This document shows positions 1 to 5,368 of a stretch of 6,760 nucleotides of DNA, in pieces; position 1 is the first letter of the stretch, and each line of letters starts with the position of its first letter. The stretch comes from Candidatus Sumerlaeota bacterium (GTDB lineage Bacteria > Sumerlaeota > Sumerlaeia > MWCT01 > JAGHBZ01). Made by a program: the position numbers and the translations under genes. The stretch is from positions 1 through 6,760 of the forward strand of contig JAGHBZ010000329.1 in the NCBI GenBank assembly GCA_021160705.1, written 5' to 3'. The notes under the pieces were generated by a model, which was given only the letters and a program-made list of their open reading frames with translations, was not told the origin of the DNA and searched no databases.

Positions 1-249
1 TCGGTTAGTCGGTTTATTAAGGTTCATCATCCTTATTGCCTACCACTAATCTCAAAATCTCTGAAATGTGAAGATGAGAGTTGAGCTTCACAGGTTAACT
101 CCTATCTCCTGGTTTCCTGGCTTCCTGATAGAAAAAAGAAGATTAATAAGGAAGCCAGGAGACCAGGATAACTCATAAGGAGTGAGATTTTTCGCTTCAA
201 GCGGAAAGGTAAACCAATGCTACAATGTGCTTCCAATAAAGCAAATCGG
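1..249. other. Intergenic stretch without a supported gene
   Basis: No reading frame here has a credible start, Shine-Dalgarno site or protein-like composition; the minus-strand frame through 102-359 is an out-of-frame read across the end of the ABC gene. What is visible is structure: a 7-bp hairpin (TGTGAAG at 67-73 with CTTCACA at 86-92) and the stronger hairpin at 107-168 listed separately. The stretch lies downstream of the minus-strand ABC gene, where a membrane permease partner is often encoded, but nothing permease-like is present before the window edge. Confidence 0.6.
107..168. repeat. Long imperfect hairpin (inverted repeat, 20-bp arms)
   Basis: The arm at 107-126 pairs with the arm at 149-168 at 19 of 20 positions, around a 22-base A-rich loop. 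The arms are built from reiterated CCTGG units on one side and CCAGG on the other. There is no T-run after either arm, so this is not a classical intrinsic terminator, although it could limit transcripts leaving the minus-strand ABC gene about 105 bases upstream. The purity of the arms suggests a dispersed intergenic palindromic repeat; only a genome-wide search can show whether other copies exist. Confidence 0.75.
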
Positions 250-281
250 AACTTTAGTGATTCTGAGGTCTGACTAAAGTT
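250..281 (-). repeat. Short palindrome at the ABC gene stop, core-less relative of the 3683-3832 element
   Basis: Perfect 8-bp arms AACTTTAG (250-257) and CTAAAGTT (274-281) flank a 16-base centre. On the minus strand the first arm contains the ABC gene's stop: its last codons read CTT TAG. The 24 bases at 250-273 are the exact reverse complement of 3825-3848, the right border of the MITE-like copy after ribD. Compared with that copy, this site looks like the same outer palindrome lacking the ~141-bp core. It could be an internal-deletion derivative, an unfilled target or an independent short form of the family. Confidence 0.7.
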
Positions 282-1230
282 GTGTGGTTTTGTCTTTTTG
301 AGTAATGCGGAGAAAGAATTCGCGCAGGTTCTGATGAATAGGGCGAATGGAGGAGGCAATTAATCCGTGGTCAAACAGAAATTTGTTGAGTTCTTTTGGT
401 GTTTTACCCTGGAGTTTCACCTGCAGAATTGGTAGATTAGCTGGCGTGAGATTATTTAAGACCTCAGCCCAGTGAGTCTGAGCAAGAAGCTCGCTGGCAT
501 TCTGTCTCTCTTCAGGTGAGTCAAACTCCACCTCCACTACTGGCTGAGATAATTGCAGGAGTTTATGAGTGAAATCACAGGTCAGCATTTTCCCCTGGTC
601 AATTACACAGACACGATTTGAGAACTCTTCAATCTCAAAAAGTAAATGGCTGGAGATAATAATGGTCATCTTCTCCCGTGCGACGAGTTGTCTGAGGATA
701 CTCCAGACCTCCTGTGACCCTTCAGGGTCAAGCCCGATTGTAGGCTCATCAAGAATTAGTAGACGCGGTCGATGTAAAATTGCCTGCGCAATTCCCAGGC
801 GCTGTCGCATCCCGTGCGAGTATGTCTTCACCTTGTCTCCGGCTCGTTCCTCCAGCCCGACAAGTGCCAGCACTTCATCAATGCGTGTGGAATCTATCCT
901 GCCATTATGAATTCTATTGAGCAACTCCAGATTTTTCCGCGCACTAAGATGACGGTAAAAGTCAGGGGATTCAACCACTGCACCTACCCATCGGAGTAGT
1001 GATATTCGGTCCTTGCGAAGGTCTTCTCCAAATAGGCGAATTCGCCCTGAGTCCGGATGCACAAGACCAAGTAGCATATACAATGTGGTGGTTTTCCCTG
1101 CGCCATTCGGTCCCAGAAACCCTAAAATGTCGCCTTCATAGACCACAAAACTTAGATTATCCACTGCTCGTATCTTCCCAAAAGATTTTGTTAACCCCTC
1201 TACTTCAACTATTATTCTATTTGTCTTCAT
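274..1230 (-). CDS. ABC transporter ATP-binding protein (CcmA/BcrA-like)
   Basis: This is the cytoplasmic ATPase subunit of an ABC transporter, 318 residues. It powers a membrane permease that must be encoded elsewhere. All the nucleotide-binding motifs are present: Walker A GPNGAGKT (40-47), a Q-loop region VVESP in which Glu87 takes the usual Gln place, as I recall from BcrA-type ATPases, signature YSHGMRQ (137-143), Walker B LLILDEP (157-163), a D-loop GLDP, and switch His195 in SSHLL. Residues from about 220 onward form the extra C-terminal domain typical of drug, bacteriocin or gliding-type exporters (BcrA, NatA, GldA groups). The start ATG has only a weak Shine-Dalgarno site, but the encoded N-terminus matches the family's usual beginning. 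A promoter is proposed at 1270-1297. The stop codon lies inside the 250-281 palindrome. The substrate cannot be told from the sequence. Confidence 0.93.
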   Translation of the reverse strand: MKTNRIIVEVEGLTKSFGKIRAVDNLSFVVYEGDILGFLGPNGAGKTTTLYMLLGLVHPDSGRIRLFGEDLRKDRISLLRWVGAVVESPDFYRHLSARKNLELLNRIHNGRIDSTRIDEVLALVGLEERAGDKVKTYSHGMRQRLGIAQAILHRPRLLILDEPTIGLDPEGSQEVWSILRQLVAREKMTIIISSHLLFEIEEFSNRVCVIDQGKMLTCDFTHKLLQLSQPVVEVEFDSPEERQNASELLAQTHWAEVLNNLTPANLPILQVKLQGKTPKELNKFLFDHGLIASSIRPIHQNLREFFLRITQKDKTTQL

Positions 1231-1269
1231 ATTTTATCTGTCTTTTCTACCATCGTATATATCTCTATT

Positions 1270-1297
1270 TTAATAATGCTCAGCTCTGACAAGTCAA
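1270..1297 (-). promoter_or_regulatory. Putative sigma70 promoter for the ABC gene
   Basis: On the minus strand a -35 box TTGACT (1292-1297) is followed after 16 bases by TATTAA (1270-1275). This places a transcript start near 1262, about 30 bases before the ATG. It is divergent from, and about 37 bp away from, the promoter at 1334-1361, so the two transcription units may share regulation. Confidence 0.5.
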
Positions 1298-1333
1298 TTC
1301 CCATATCCCAAAAATTGGTTCACCGGAAAACTA

Positions 1334-1361
1334 TTGACTGATAGCGTAGAGAGAGTATGAT
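1334..1361 (+). promoter_or_regulatory. Putative sigma70 promoter for the aminotransferase gene
   Basis: TTGACT (1334-1339), a 16-base spacer and TATGAT (1356-1361) form a good match to the housekeeping promoter. The predicted start is near 1368, giving an AT-rich leader of about 54 bases before the ATG at 1422. No clear stem or riboswitch is visible in that leader. Confidence 0.6.
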
Positions 1362-1405
1362 TAAGACAATTTTTAAGAGATTTTAAATTTTATTAATCGG
1401 CAAAA

Positions 1406-1410
1406 AAGGA
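1406..1410 (+). promoter_or_regulatory. Ribosome binding site of the DegT-family gene
   Basis: AAGGA preceded by an A-run lies 11 bases before the ATG at 1422. The spacing is slightly long but usable, and it supports that start, which gives the family's typical N-terminus VPFIDL. Confidence 0.6.
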
Positions 1411-1421
1411 AAATATCAAAA

Positions 1422-2528
1422 ATGCAGGTACCATTTATTGATTTACGGTATCAACACGAGTCAATTTTGTCAGATATTTATCAACGATTTGACGAGATAT
1501 TTTACACTTCAGATTTTGTTCTCGGAGCGGAGTTATCGGCATTTGAAGAAGAGTTTCGTCGCTATATAGGTGCACGGTTCGCCATAGGTGTAGCATCCGG
1601 CACCGATGCACTGCTCCTGACACTTCGGGCACTCGGGGTCGGGCAGAATGACCAGGTAGTTGTTCCAGCATTTTCATTTATTGCCTGTGCAGATGTCGTT
1701 ATTCGGTTAGGCGCAAAACCTATTTTAGTTGATGTTAATCCGGCGACCTATGCCATCGACCCGGAGAAATTATCGCACTCTCTCTCTGCAAGAACTAAAG
1801 CAATTATCCTTGTTCATCTCTATGGTCAGAGTGCACCTATTGACCCAATTTTAGACGTTGCTAAATCTTATAAAGTCCCGGTAATTGAGGACGTGGCACA
1901 ATCCTGCGGAACAATGTATGCTGGACGACGAATTGGTTCATTCGGGTTAGCCGGGTGTTTCAGCTTTTACCCCACCAAGAATCTTGGTGCTGCCGGGGAC
2001 GGCGGTCTTGTAATCACCAATGATGAGAAACTCGCAGAGAGGATTCGCAAACGCAGAGACCACGGCAGAGCTCAAGACCAGTTGTATGATGAAATTGGGT
2101 ATAATAGCCGACTCGATTGTCTGCAGGCAGCAATACTTCGGCTCAAACTGCGCGACCTGGACGAGATGAATCTTGAGCGTCTGGAGAACGCTCGCTACTA
2201 TAAAAAACTCCTCGCTGGACTTGACATTACCATACCTGAAGTACCTGAGGATGGTTCTCATACATTTAATATTTATACGATTCAGACCAGTCGGCGTGAT
2301 GAGCTCCGTGAGTTCCTGACGCAGAAAGGAATTGGTACAGCGGTGTATTATCCCGTTCCGCTTCATTTACAACCCTGTTTGCGATTTCTGGGATATAAAG
2401 AAGGCGATTTCCCGATGAGCGAGCACCTGAGTAATAGTGTACTTTCGTTGCCGATATATCCCGGTCTGAAACGTCAGCAGATTGAATACGTCGCTGAGTG
2501 CATAAGAGAATTTTTTAAGGGCAAATAA
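1422..2528 (+). CDS. DegT/DnrJ/EryC1/StrS family PLP-dependent sugar aminotransferase
   Basis: At 368 residues this is full length for the family. These enzymes transfer an amino group, usually from glutamate, to the keto group of a nucleotide-linked sugar, feeding LPS, O-antigen, S-layer glycan or secondary-metabolite synthesis in the cytoplasm. The N-terminus VPFIDL is characteristic. SGTDAL (from residue 59) should bind the cofactor phosphate. Asp157 in EDVAQSCG should contact the pyridine nitrogen. Lys186 in FYPTKNLGAAGDGG is the expected Schiff-base lysine. The C-terminal part contains the usual Y(N)SRLD, YYPVPLHLQP and LPIYPGL segments. No other sugar-nucleotide gene is present in the window, so the substrate (3-keto or 4-keto sugar) is undetermined. 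RibD follows after 46 bp without an obvious terminator, so the two may be co-transcribed despite unrelated functions. Confidence 0.93.
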   Translation: MQVPFIDLRYQHESILSDIYQRFDEIFYTSDFVLGAELSAFEEEFRRYIGARFAIGVASGTDALLLTLRALGVGQNDQVVVPAFSFIACADVVIRLGAKPILVDVNPATYAIDPEKLSHSLSARTKAIILVHLYGQSAPIDPILDVAKSYKVPVIEDVAQSCGTMYAGRRIGSFGLAGCFSFYPTKNLGAAGDGGLVITNDEKLAERIRKRRDHGRAQDQLYDEIGYNSRLDCLQAAILRLKLRDLDEMNLERLENARYYKKLLAGLDITIPEVPEDGSHTFNIYTIQTSRRDELREFLTQKGIGTAVYYPVPLHLQPCLRFLGYKEGDFPMSEHLSNSVLSLPIYPGLKRQQIEYVAECIREFFKGK

Positions 2529-2574
2529 ACTTTTTTTCATTTAAACCACACATCCCGGAATAAAATAGACATAA

Positions 2575-3729
2575 ATGTCTCACATTAAATTCAGCCCTCT
2601 TGATAAACGCTATATGAAGCGAGCATTGTCGCTCGCAGAGAAGGCACGTGGCAGGACAAGTCCTAATCCAATGGTCGGCGCTGTAATTGCGAAAGGGAAT
2701 TCTATTATCGCTGAAGCCTACCACAAAAGAGCTGGACTGCCACACGCCGAGATTATAGCATTACGCAAGGCTGGACTCAGAGCCAGAAACGCTACTCTAT
2801 ACGTCACGCTGGAACCTTGCACTCATTATGGCAGGACTCCTCCGTGTGTTGACGCCATAATTCAAGCAGGGATTAAACGAGTGGTGGTCGCTACAAAAGA
2901 CCCGAACCCTCTGGTCAATGGCAAAGGAATTATAAAACTGAGAAGAGCTGGTATACAGGTAGATTGTGGTCTGTTTAGAACCGAGGCGCAAAAATTGAAC
3001 GTGTTCTTTTTTACTTATCATCAGAAAAGACGACCTTTTATTATCCTGAAATGGGCAATGAGCCTGGATGGACGCACCTCTACTGACTATGGCGAGTCGA
3101 AATGGATTACCAACGAACAATCTCGTCACTACGTCCATCAATGTCGGAGTCAGGTCGATGCACTCCTTGTGGGGATTAACACAGTGCTCCAGGATGACCC
3201 GCTGCTGAATGTACGGCTGAAGAACTATCGGGGGCGTCAGCCTAAACGGATTATTCTTGACTATTTTCTGAGGATTCCTGACTCTGCTCAATGCATAAAA
3301 ATTAAAGACTCCAGTACCTGGGTGATAACCCACTCCAGTGCGTCTCCCGGTAAAATAAAACGCCTTGAAAAGCAAGGCGTCAGGGTCGTTCGCATTGCTG
3401 GACACAAAGGAAAAATCCGACTTGATAAACTTATGGAGTTCCTGTATGGTGAACAGATTATATCTATGATGGTAGAAGGAGGCAGGTTGGTCGCAGGTGA
3501 TTTTATACGCCACCGATTCGTGGATAAAATTATGGTCTTTATTGCACCAATCCTCATTGGTGGAGAAAAATTGACCGCTCCGCTTATAACACCTGCAATC
3601 CGTTCTATTACAAACGCTCTTAGAATAAGAGAAATTGAAGTAAAGAGATTTGGCTCAGATGTCTGCATTGAAGCCAACTTTAGGGGTCAGAGAGGCTGTC
3701 CGACAATTCAATTTTTGGCAAATTATTAA
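2575..3729 (+). CDS. ribD: Bifunctional riboflavin biosynthesis protein RibD (pyrimidine deaminase/reductase)
   Basis: RibD carries out two early cytoplasmic steps of riboflavin synthesis. It deaminates the diaminopyrimidine made from GTP, then reduces the ribosyl side chain with NADPH. The N-terminal deaminase domain (about 10-150) has the TSPNPMVGAVI segment, the zinc-site HAE (His57, catalytic Glu59) and PCTHYGRTPPC with Cys82 and Cys91. The reductase domain follows, with LKWAMSLDGRT (158-168), ESKWIT, GINTVLQDDPLLNVR and the VEGG motif (300-303). The domain ends near Cys364-Asn368. The last 15 residues (Arg370-Tyr384) and the stop codon are encoded by the MITE-like element at 3683-3832, so this C-terminus is acquired sequence. 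The start lacks a good Shine-Dalgarno site (GGAA about 14 bases away), suggesting weak or coupled initiation after the preceding gene. No FMN riboswitch fits the 46-bp spacer and no other rib genes are nearby. Confidence 0.95.
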   Translation: MSHIKFSPLDKRYMKRALSLAEKARGRTSPNPMVGAVIAKGNSIIAEAYHKRAGLPHAEIIALRKAGLRARNATLYVTLEPCTHYGRTPPCVDAIIQAGIKRVVVATKDPNPLVNGKGIIKLRRAGIQVDCGLFRTEAQKLNVFFFTYHQKRRPFIILKWAMSLDGRTSTDYGESKWITNEQSRHYVHQCRSQVDALLVGINTVLQDDPLLNVRLKNYRGRQPKRIILDYFLRIPDSAQCIKIKDSSTWVITHSSASPGKIKRLEKQGVRVVRIAGHKGKIRLDKLMEFLYGEQIISMMVEGGRLVAGDFIRHRFVDKIMVFIAPILIGGEKLTAPLITPAIRSITNALRIREIEVKRFGSDVCIEANFRGQRGCPTIQFLANY

Positions 3730-3851
3730 CCATCTGGTTCGCAGAAAGATGTTTGAAATTATTAAGCTTACATAATTAACTGTCTGGTTAAATTTTCTCA
3801 TTTTTCGCATTATCGGACAGCCTCTCAGACCTCAGAATCACTAAAGTTGGC
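3673..3851. repeat. Outer palindrome enclosing the first MITE-like copy
   Basis: A perfect 11-bp inverted repeat, GCCAACTTTAG (3673-3683) and CTAAAGTTGGC (3841-3851), encloses the whole element. On the right side an extra ~8 bases (around 3833-3840) break the symmetry between the outer arms and the inner terminal repeats. The left arm is still in ribD coding sequence and the right arm runs up to the leader of the next gene. The right border (3825-3848) reappears exactly, inverted, at 250-273. Confidence 0.75.
3683..3832. mobile_element. MITE-like element, copy 1 (~150 bp, no coding capacity)
   Basis: Terminal inverted repeats of about 25 bp carry GAGGCTGTCCGA at the left (3692-3703) and its complement TCGGACAGCCTC at the right (3813-3824). 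The interior is AT-rich and itself almost palindromic (ATTAACCA on the left, TGGTTAAAT on the right, with AAGCTT near the middle). It should fold into one long hairpin. The second copy at 4495-4645 is about 88-89% identical by eye, with the same orientation and gene-end setting. There is no transposase gene, so it would depend on an enzyme encoded elsewhere. GGCTGTCCGA-type ends occur in several transposon families, but I cannot assign one. The left end reads in frame into RibD. Confidence 0.8.
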
Positions 3852-3870
3852 TATAATGGAAAGGTGAGCT

Positions 3871-4485
3871 ATGAAAAAAGCATTTTGTGTCAATTGTGGG
3901 AAACCAGCAAAACGTCTCTGTCCACTTAAGGATAATCGTCCCATTTGTTCTTTATGTTGTAGTGAACAGGTGCAAGACCCTCACACCCCTTGCCCTGAAG
4001 ATTGTCCCTACTGGCGAGAGACTGTTGCGTATTTAGAAGATAAATTAATAGAAAAGATGAGACGTCTGGTTCGCGCTGAACCTTCGGCTTATTTTCATAA
4101 TCTCGGCGACCAAGAACTGCTTGTGTTCTTTGTTATGTTTAAGATGTTTCACTATGTGCTCAAAGAAAACGATTTTACTGATACTGATTTACTTTCTGCA
4201 TTAGGCTCGTTACGGAATGAACTCATCGCCTCCCGGAGTAAGCTGATTTATGAAAGCACTCCTATGAGCCCTACGACCTCTCACCTATTCACACGAATGC
4301 GGGATTACCTGATAATCAAGCCCCCTGAGAACGAACCCTCTGAGTCCCTGGAACCCAAAGAGTTTATCCTTAATCAATTTGCCCCTGCGAGTGTAGATGC
4401 TGTGTTCAATCTCCTGGAACGACTGATTCGCAGACATCACACATCCGACCAGAAAGGCTTTATCCAGTTCTTCCGTAAACTTTAG
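3871..4485 (+). CDS. Unrecognised Cys-rich protein with probable N-terminal zinc-binding domain
   Basis: This is a 204-residue, probably cytoplasmic protein; I do not recognise a named family. Residues 6-48 hold eight cysteines at 6, 9, 17, 26, 29, 30, 41 and 45, in the order CVNC, CPL, ICSLCC, and CPEDCPYW. Paired CxxC motifs of this kind indicate one or two bound zinc ions; the spacing recalls HIT-type or B-box-like zinc fingers and a bacterial CCG...CPxxCPYL motif I remember from uncharacterised proteins. The remaining ~155 residues are soluble, charged and predicted by eye to be mostly helical, without membrane segments or catalytic signatures. Initiation is well supported: AAGGTGAG lies just before the ATG. 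A TATAAT (3852-3857) sits only 14 bases upstream, too close for an ordinary leader and without a matching -35. The stop codon comes from the ACTTTAG sequence bordering MITE copy 2. Confidence 0.85.
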   Translation: MKKAFCVNCGKPAKRLCPLKDNRPICSLCCSEQVQDPHTPCPEDCPYWRETVAYLEDKLIEKMRRLVRAEPSAYFHNLGDQELLVFFVMFKMFHYVLKENDFTDTDLLSALGSLRNELIASRSKLIYESTPMSPTTSHLFTRMRDYLIIKPPENEPSESLEPKEFILNQFAPASVDAVFNLLERLIRRHHTSDQKGFIQFFRKL

Positions 4486-4494
4486 TAAACTTTA
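4475..4494. repeat. Perfect 10-bp tandem duplication at the gene end
   Basis: GTAAACTTTA occurs twice in direct succession (4475-4484 and 4485-4494). The last codons and stop (AAA CTT TAG) fall in the first copy and its junction, and the second copy borders the GGGGTC end of MITE copy 2. No matching copy lies at the element's right end, so it is not an ordinary flanking target duplication. It could be slippage or a remnant of two insertion events. Confidence 0.75.
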
Positions 4495-4645
4495 GGGGTC
4501 AAAGAGCCTGTCCGACAATTCAATTTTTAACAAATTATTAACCATCTGGTTCGCAGAAAGATACCTGAAATTATTAAGCTTACAGAATTAACTGTCTGGT
4601 TACATTTTCTTAAATTTCGCATTATCAGACAGATTCTCTGACCCC
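4495..4645. mobile_element. MITE-like element, copy 2 (~151 bp, no coding capacity)
   Basis: It aligns end to end with copy 1 (3683-3832), with about 17 differences by eye. Left terminus GGGGTCAAAGAGCCTGTCCG and right terminus ending ATTCTCTGACCCC (4633-4645) form the terminal inverted repeats. The right repeat has diverged more than in copy 1 (CAGACAGATTC where copy 1 has CGGACAGCCTC). Its right border lacks the CAGAATCACTAAAGTT sequence seen next to copy 1. It begins right after the Cys-rich gene and ends 20 bp before the decayed frame at 4666, which may have lost its start through this insertion. Confidence 0.8.
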
Positions 4646-4665
4646 ACAACTTCTCCAGTGTATAA

Positions 4666-5077
4666 AACGCTCTTAATGATTATTTTGATTCTGCAAAACG
4701 ACGTACCAAATTAGAACCTATAGGCATTCTTTTAACGCTTCATAAAACAGACCCCCCTCATCCTGCTTTTGTAAATATCTCATATAAAACTTTTATAGAA
4801 AGAATAGTAATTTAGGACATCATTCAGGCTCAAATTATAATAAGTACTTGTTTTTATTGCTTGAATTAGTAGATAATTTAGAATACCTTTTAGGTCCAGG
4901 GGTTAATGTGAATCCCGAACTTATAAAATTTATAAAGGAAAATGAACAAGAAATAAACGATTTGAAAAAGAATTAATGGCATTCCGTGATAACATTATAC
5001 ATTAGAATACATTAGAAACCAAGCTTGAAGATGTTGCTCAGAAGATAGTAGAATTGGTAATAAAGTTGAAAGCCTAA
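4666..5077 (+). pseudogene. Decayed protein-coding gene, function not recognised
   Basis: Three open segments in different frames join into one protein-like sequence. The first (4666-4815) reads through DYFDSAKRRTKLEPIGILL and TDPPHPAFVNISYKTFIERI. The second (about 4803-4976) reads through HHSGSNYNKYLFLLLELVDN, GPGVNVNPELIKFIKENEQE and ends INDLKKN. The third (4976-5077) reads MAFRDNI, then a stop, then LETKLEDVAQKIVELVIKLK. Three lesions separate them: a frameshift between 4788 and 4813, a probable lost A in the A-run at 4965-4969 (one extra A would give INDLKKELMAFRDN), and an in-frame TAG (5003-5005) inside a 10-bp tandem duplication (4997-5016). No start codon is visible; MITE copy 2 lies just upstream. 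The C-terminal part is charged and helical, coiled-coil-like. The final TAA lies inside GCCTAAC of the attC-like site. Confidence 0.6.
4997..5016. repeat. Perfect 10-bp tandem duplication inside the decayed gene
   Basis: ATACATTAGA is repeated twice without a gap (4997-5006, 5007-5016). Ten bases is not a multiple of three, so the event changed the reading frame, and the stop TAG at 5003-5005 lies in the first copy. It is one of the lesions supporting a pseudogene. Confidence 0.7.
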
Positions 5078-5144
5078 CAAACCGTTGCATCTGAGTGCTA
5101 TTCCGCTGGGGTTCAATACCTGCAGCTGAGAGTTATCGTCAGGC
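5072..5144 (+). repeat. attC-like imperfect palindrome A (73 bp)
   Basis: It starts with GCCTAAC (5072-5078), a match to the integron core-site consensus RYYYAAC. It ends with GTCAGGC (5138-5144), one base from GTTRRRY. The outer 7 bp pair at 6 positions. After an asymmetric internal gap, GTTGCA (5084-5089) pairs with TGCAGC (5121-5126) with one G-T wobble. Outer and inner stems with unpaired bases are the architecture of attC sites. The upstream frame's stop codon lies inside the first core, as is usual for cassette genes. No integrase is visible and the right core is imperfect, so an ordinary intergenic repeat remains possible. Confidence 0.45.
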
Positions 5145-5158
5145 AAAAGGACCAAGTG

Positions 5159-5311
5159 ATGAGCAGGGAAAAATTAACCTCAATCGCAATCGTAGCCCTG
5201 ATATTTCCAGGGTTGCGATTACTTAAGGAGAGTGGGAAAGGCTCTCCATTGAAAAAATCCCCTGAGTGTGAGTTTGTCTCACGGTTCGAGGAGACGAGAG
5301 AACCGGGATAA
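5159..5311 (+). CDS. Small probable membrane or secreted protein (50 aa)
   Basis: The ATG has a strong Shine-Dalgarno site (AAAAGGA at 5145-5151) seven bases upstream. The product starts MSREKLTSIAIVALIFPGLR, a short basic N-terminus followed by a hydrophobic stretch (about 7-22) that could be a single membrane anchor or a signal-like segment. A soluble, charged tail of about 28 residues follows, with one Cys (37). I do not recognise a family. The gene lies between attC-like sites A and C, in the same direction as the next small gene. Its DNA also forms several hairpins (the strongest 5182-5220), so part of it could instead belong to a structured RNA. Existence as a gene rests on the start signal and composition only. 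Confidence 0.45.
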   Translation: MSREKLTSIAIVALIFPGLRLLKESGKGSPLKKSPECEFVSRFEETREPG

Positions 5312-5368
5312 GAGAGGTAATGGCGACTTCCAGGTGATGAGAAATTATTAAAGAAAGGAAGTGGGATG

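Noticed and set aside
569..1289. Plus-strand frames across the ABC gene
   Set aside because: They are antisense to a gene with complete ATPase motifs and have no start signals.
2531..2537. T-run after the DegT gene as an intrinsic terminator
   Set aside because: No GC-rich stem precedes it, so it does not separate degT from ribD convincingly.
2529..2574. FMN riboswitch before ribD
   Set aside because: The 46-bp spacer is far too short and has none of the conserved FMN aptamer segments.
1435..2745. Minus-strand frames across the DegT gene and the ribD start
   Set aside because: They are shadows of clearly coding plus-strand sequence.
2797..3677. Minus-strand frames across ribD
   Set aside because: They are opposite to an intact RibD with all catalytic motifs; composition is that of a shadow frame.
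3852..3857. TATAAT as promoter of the Cys-rich gene
   Set aside because: The box is perfect but lies 14 bases before the ATG, overlaps the leader/ribosome site region and has no -35 at 15-19 bases; kept only as a remark.
5283..5304. GGTTCGA resembling a tRNA T-arm
   Set aside because: The flanking 5-base arms do not pair as a T-stem, and no acceptor, D or anticodon arms can be placed around it.
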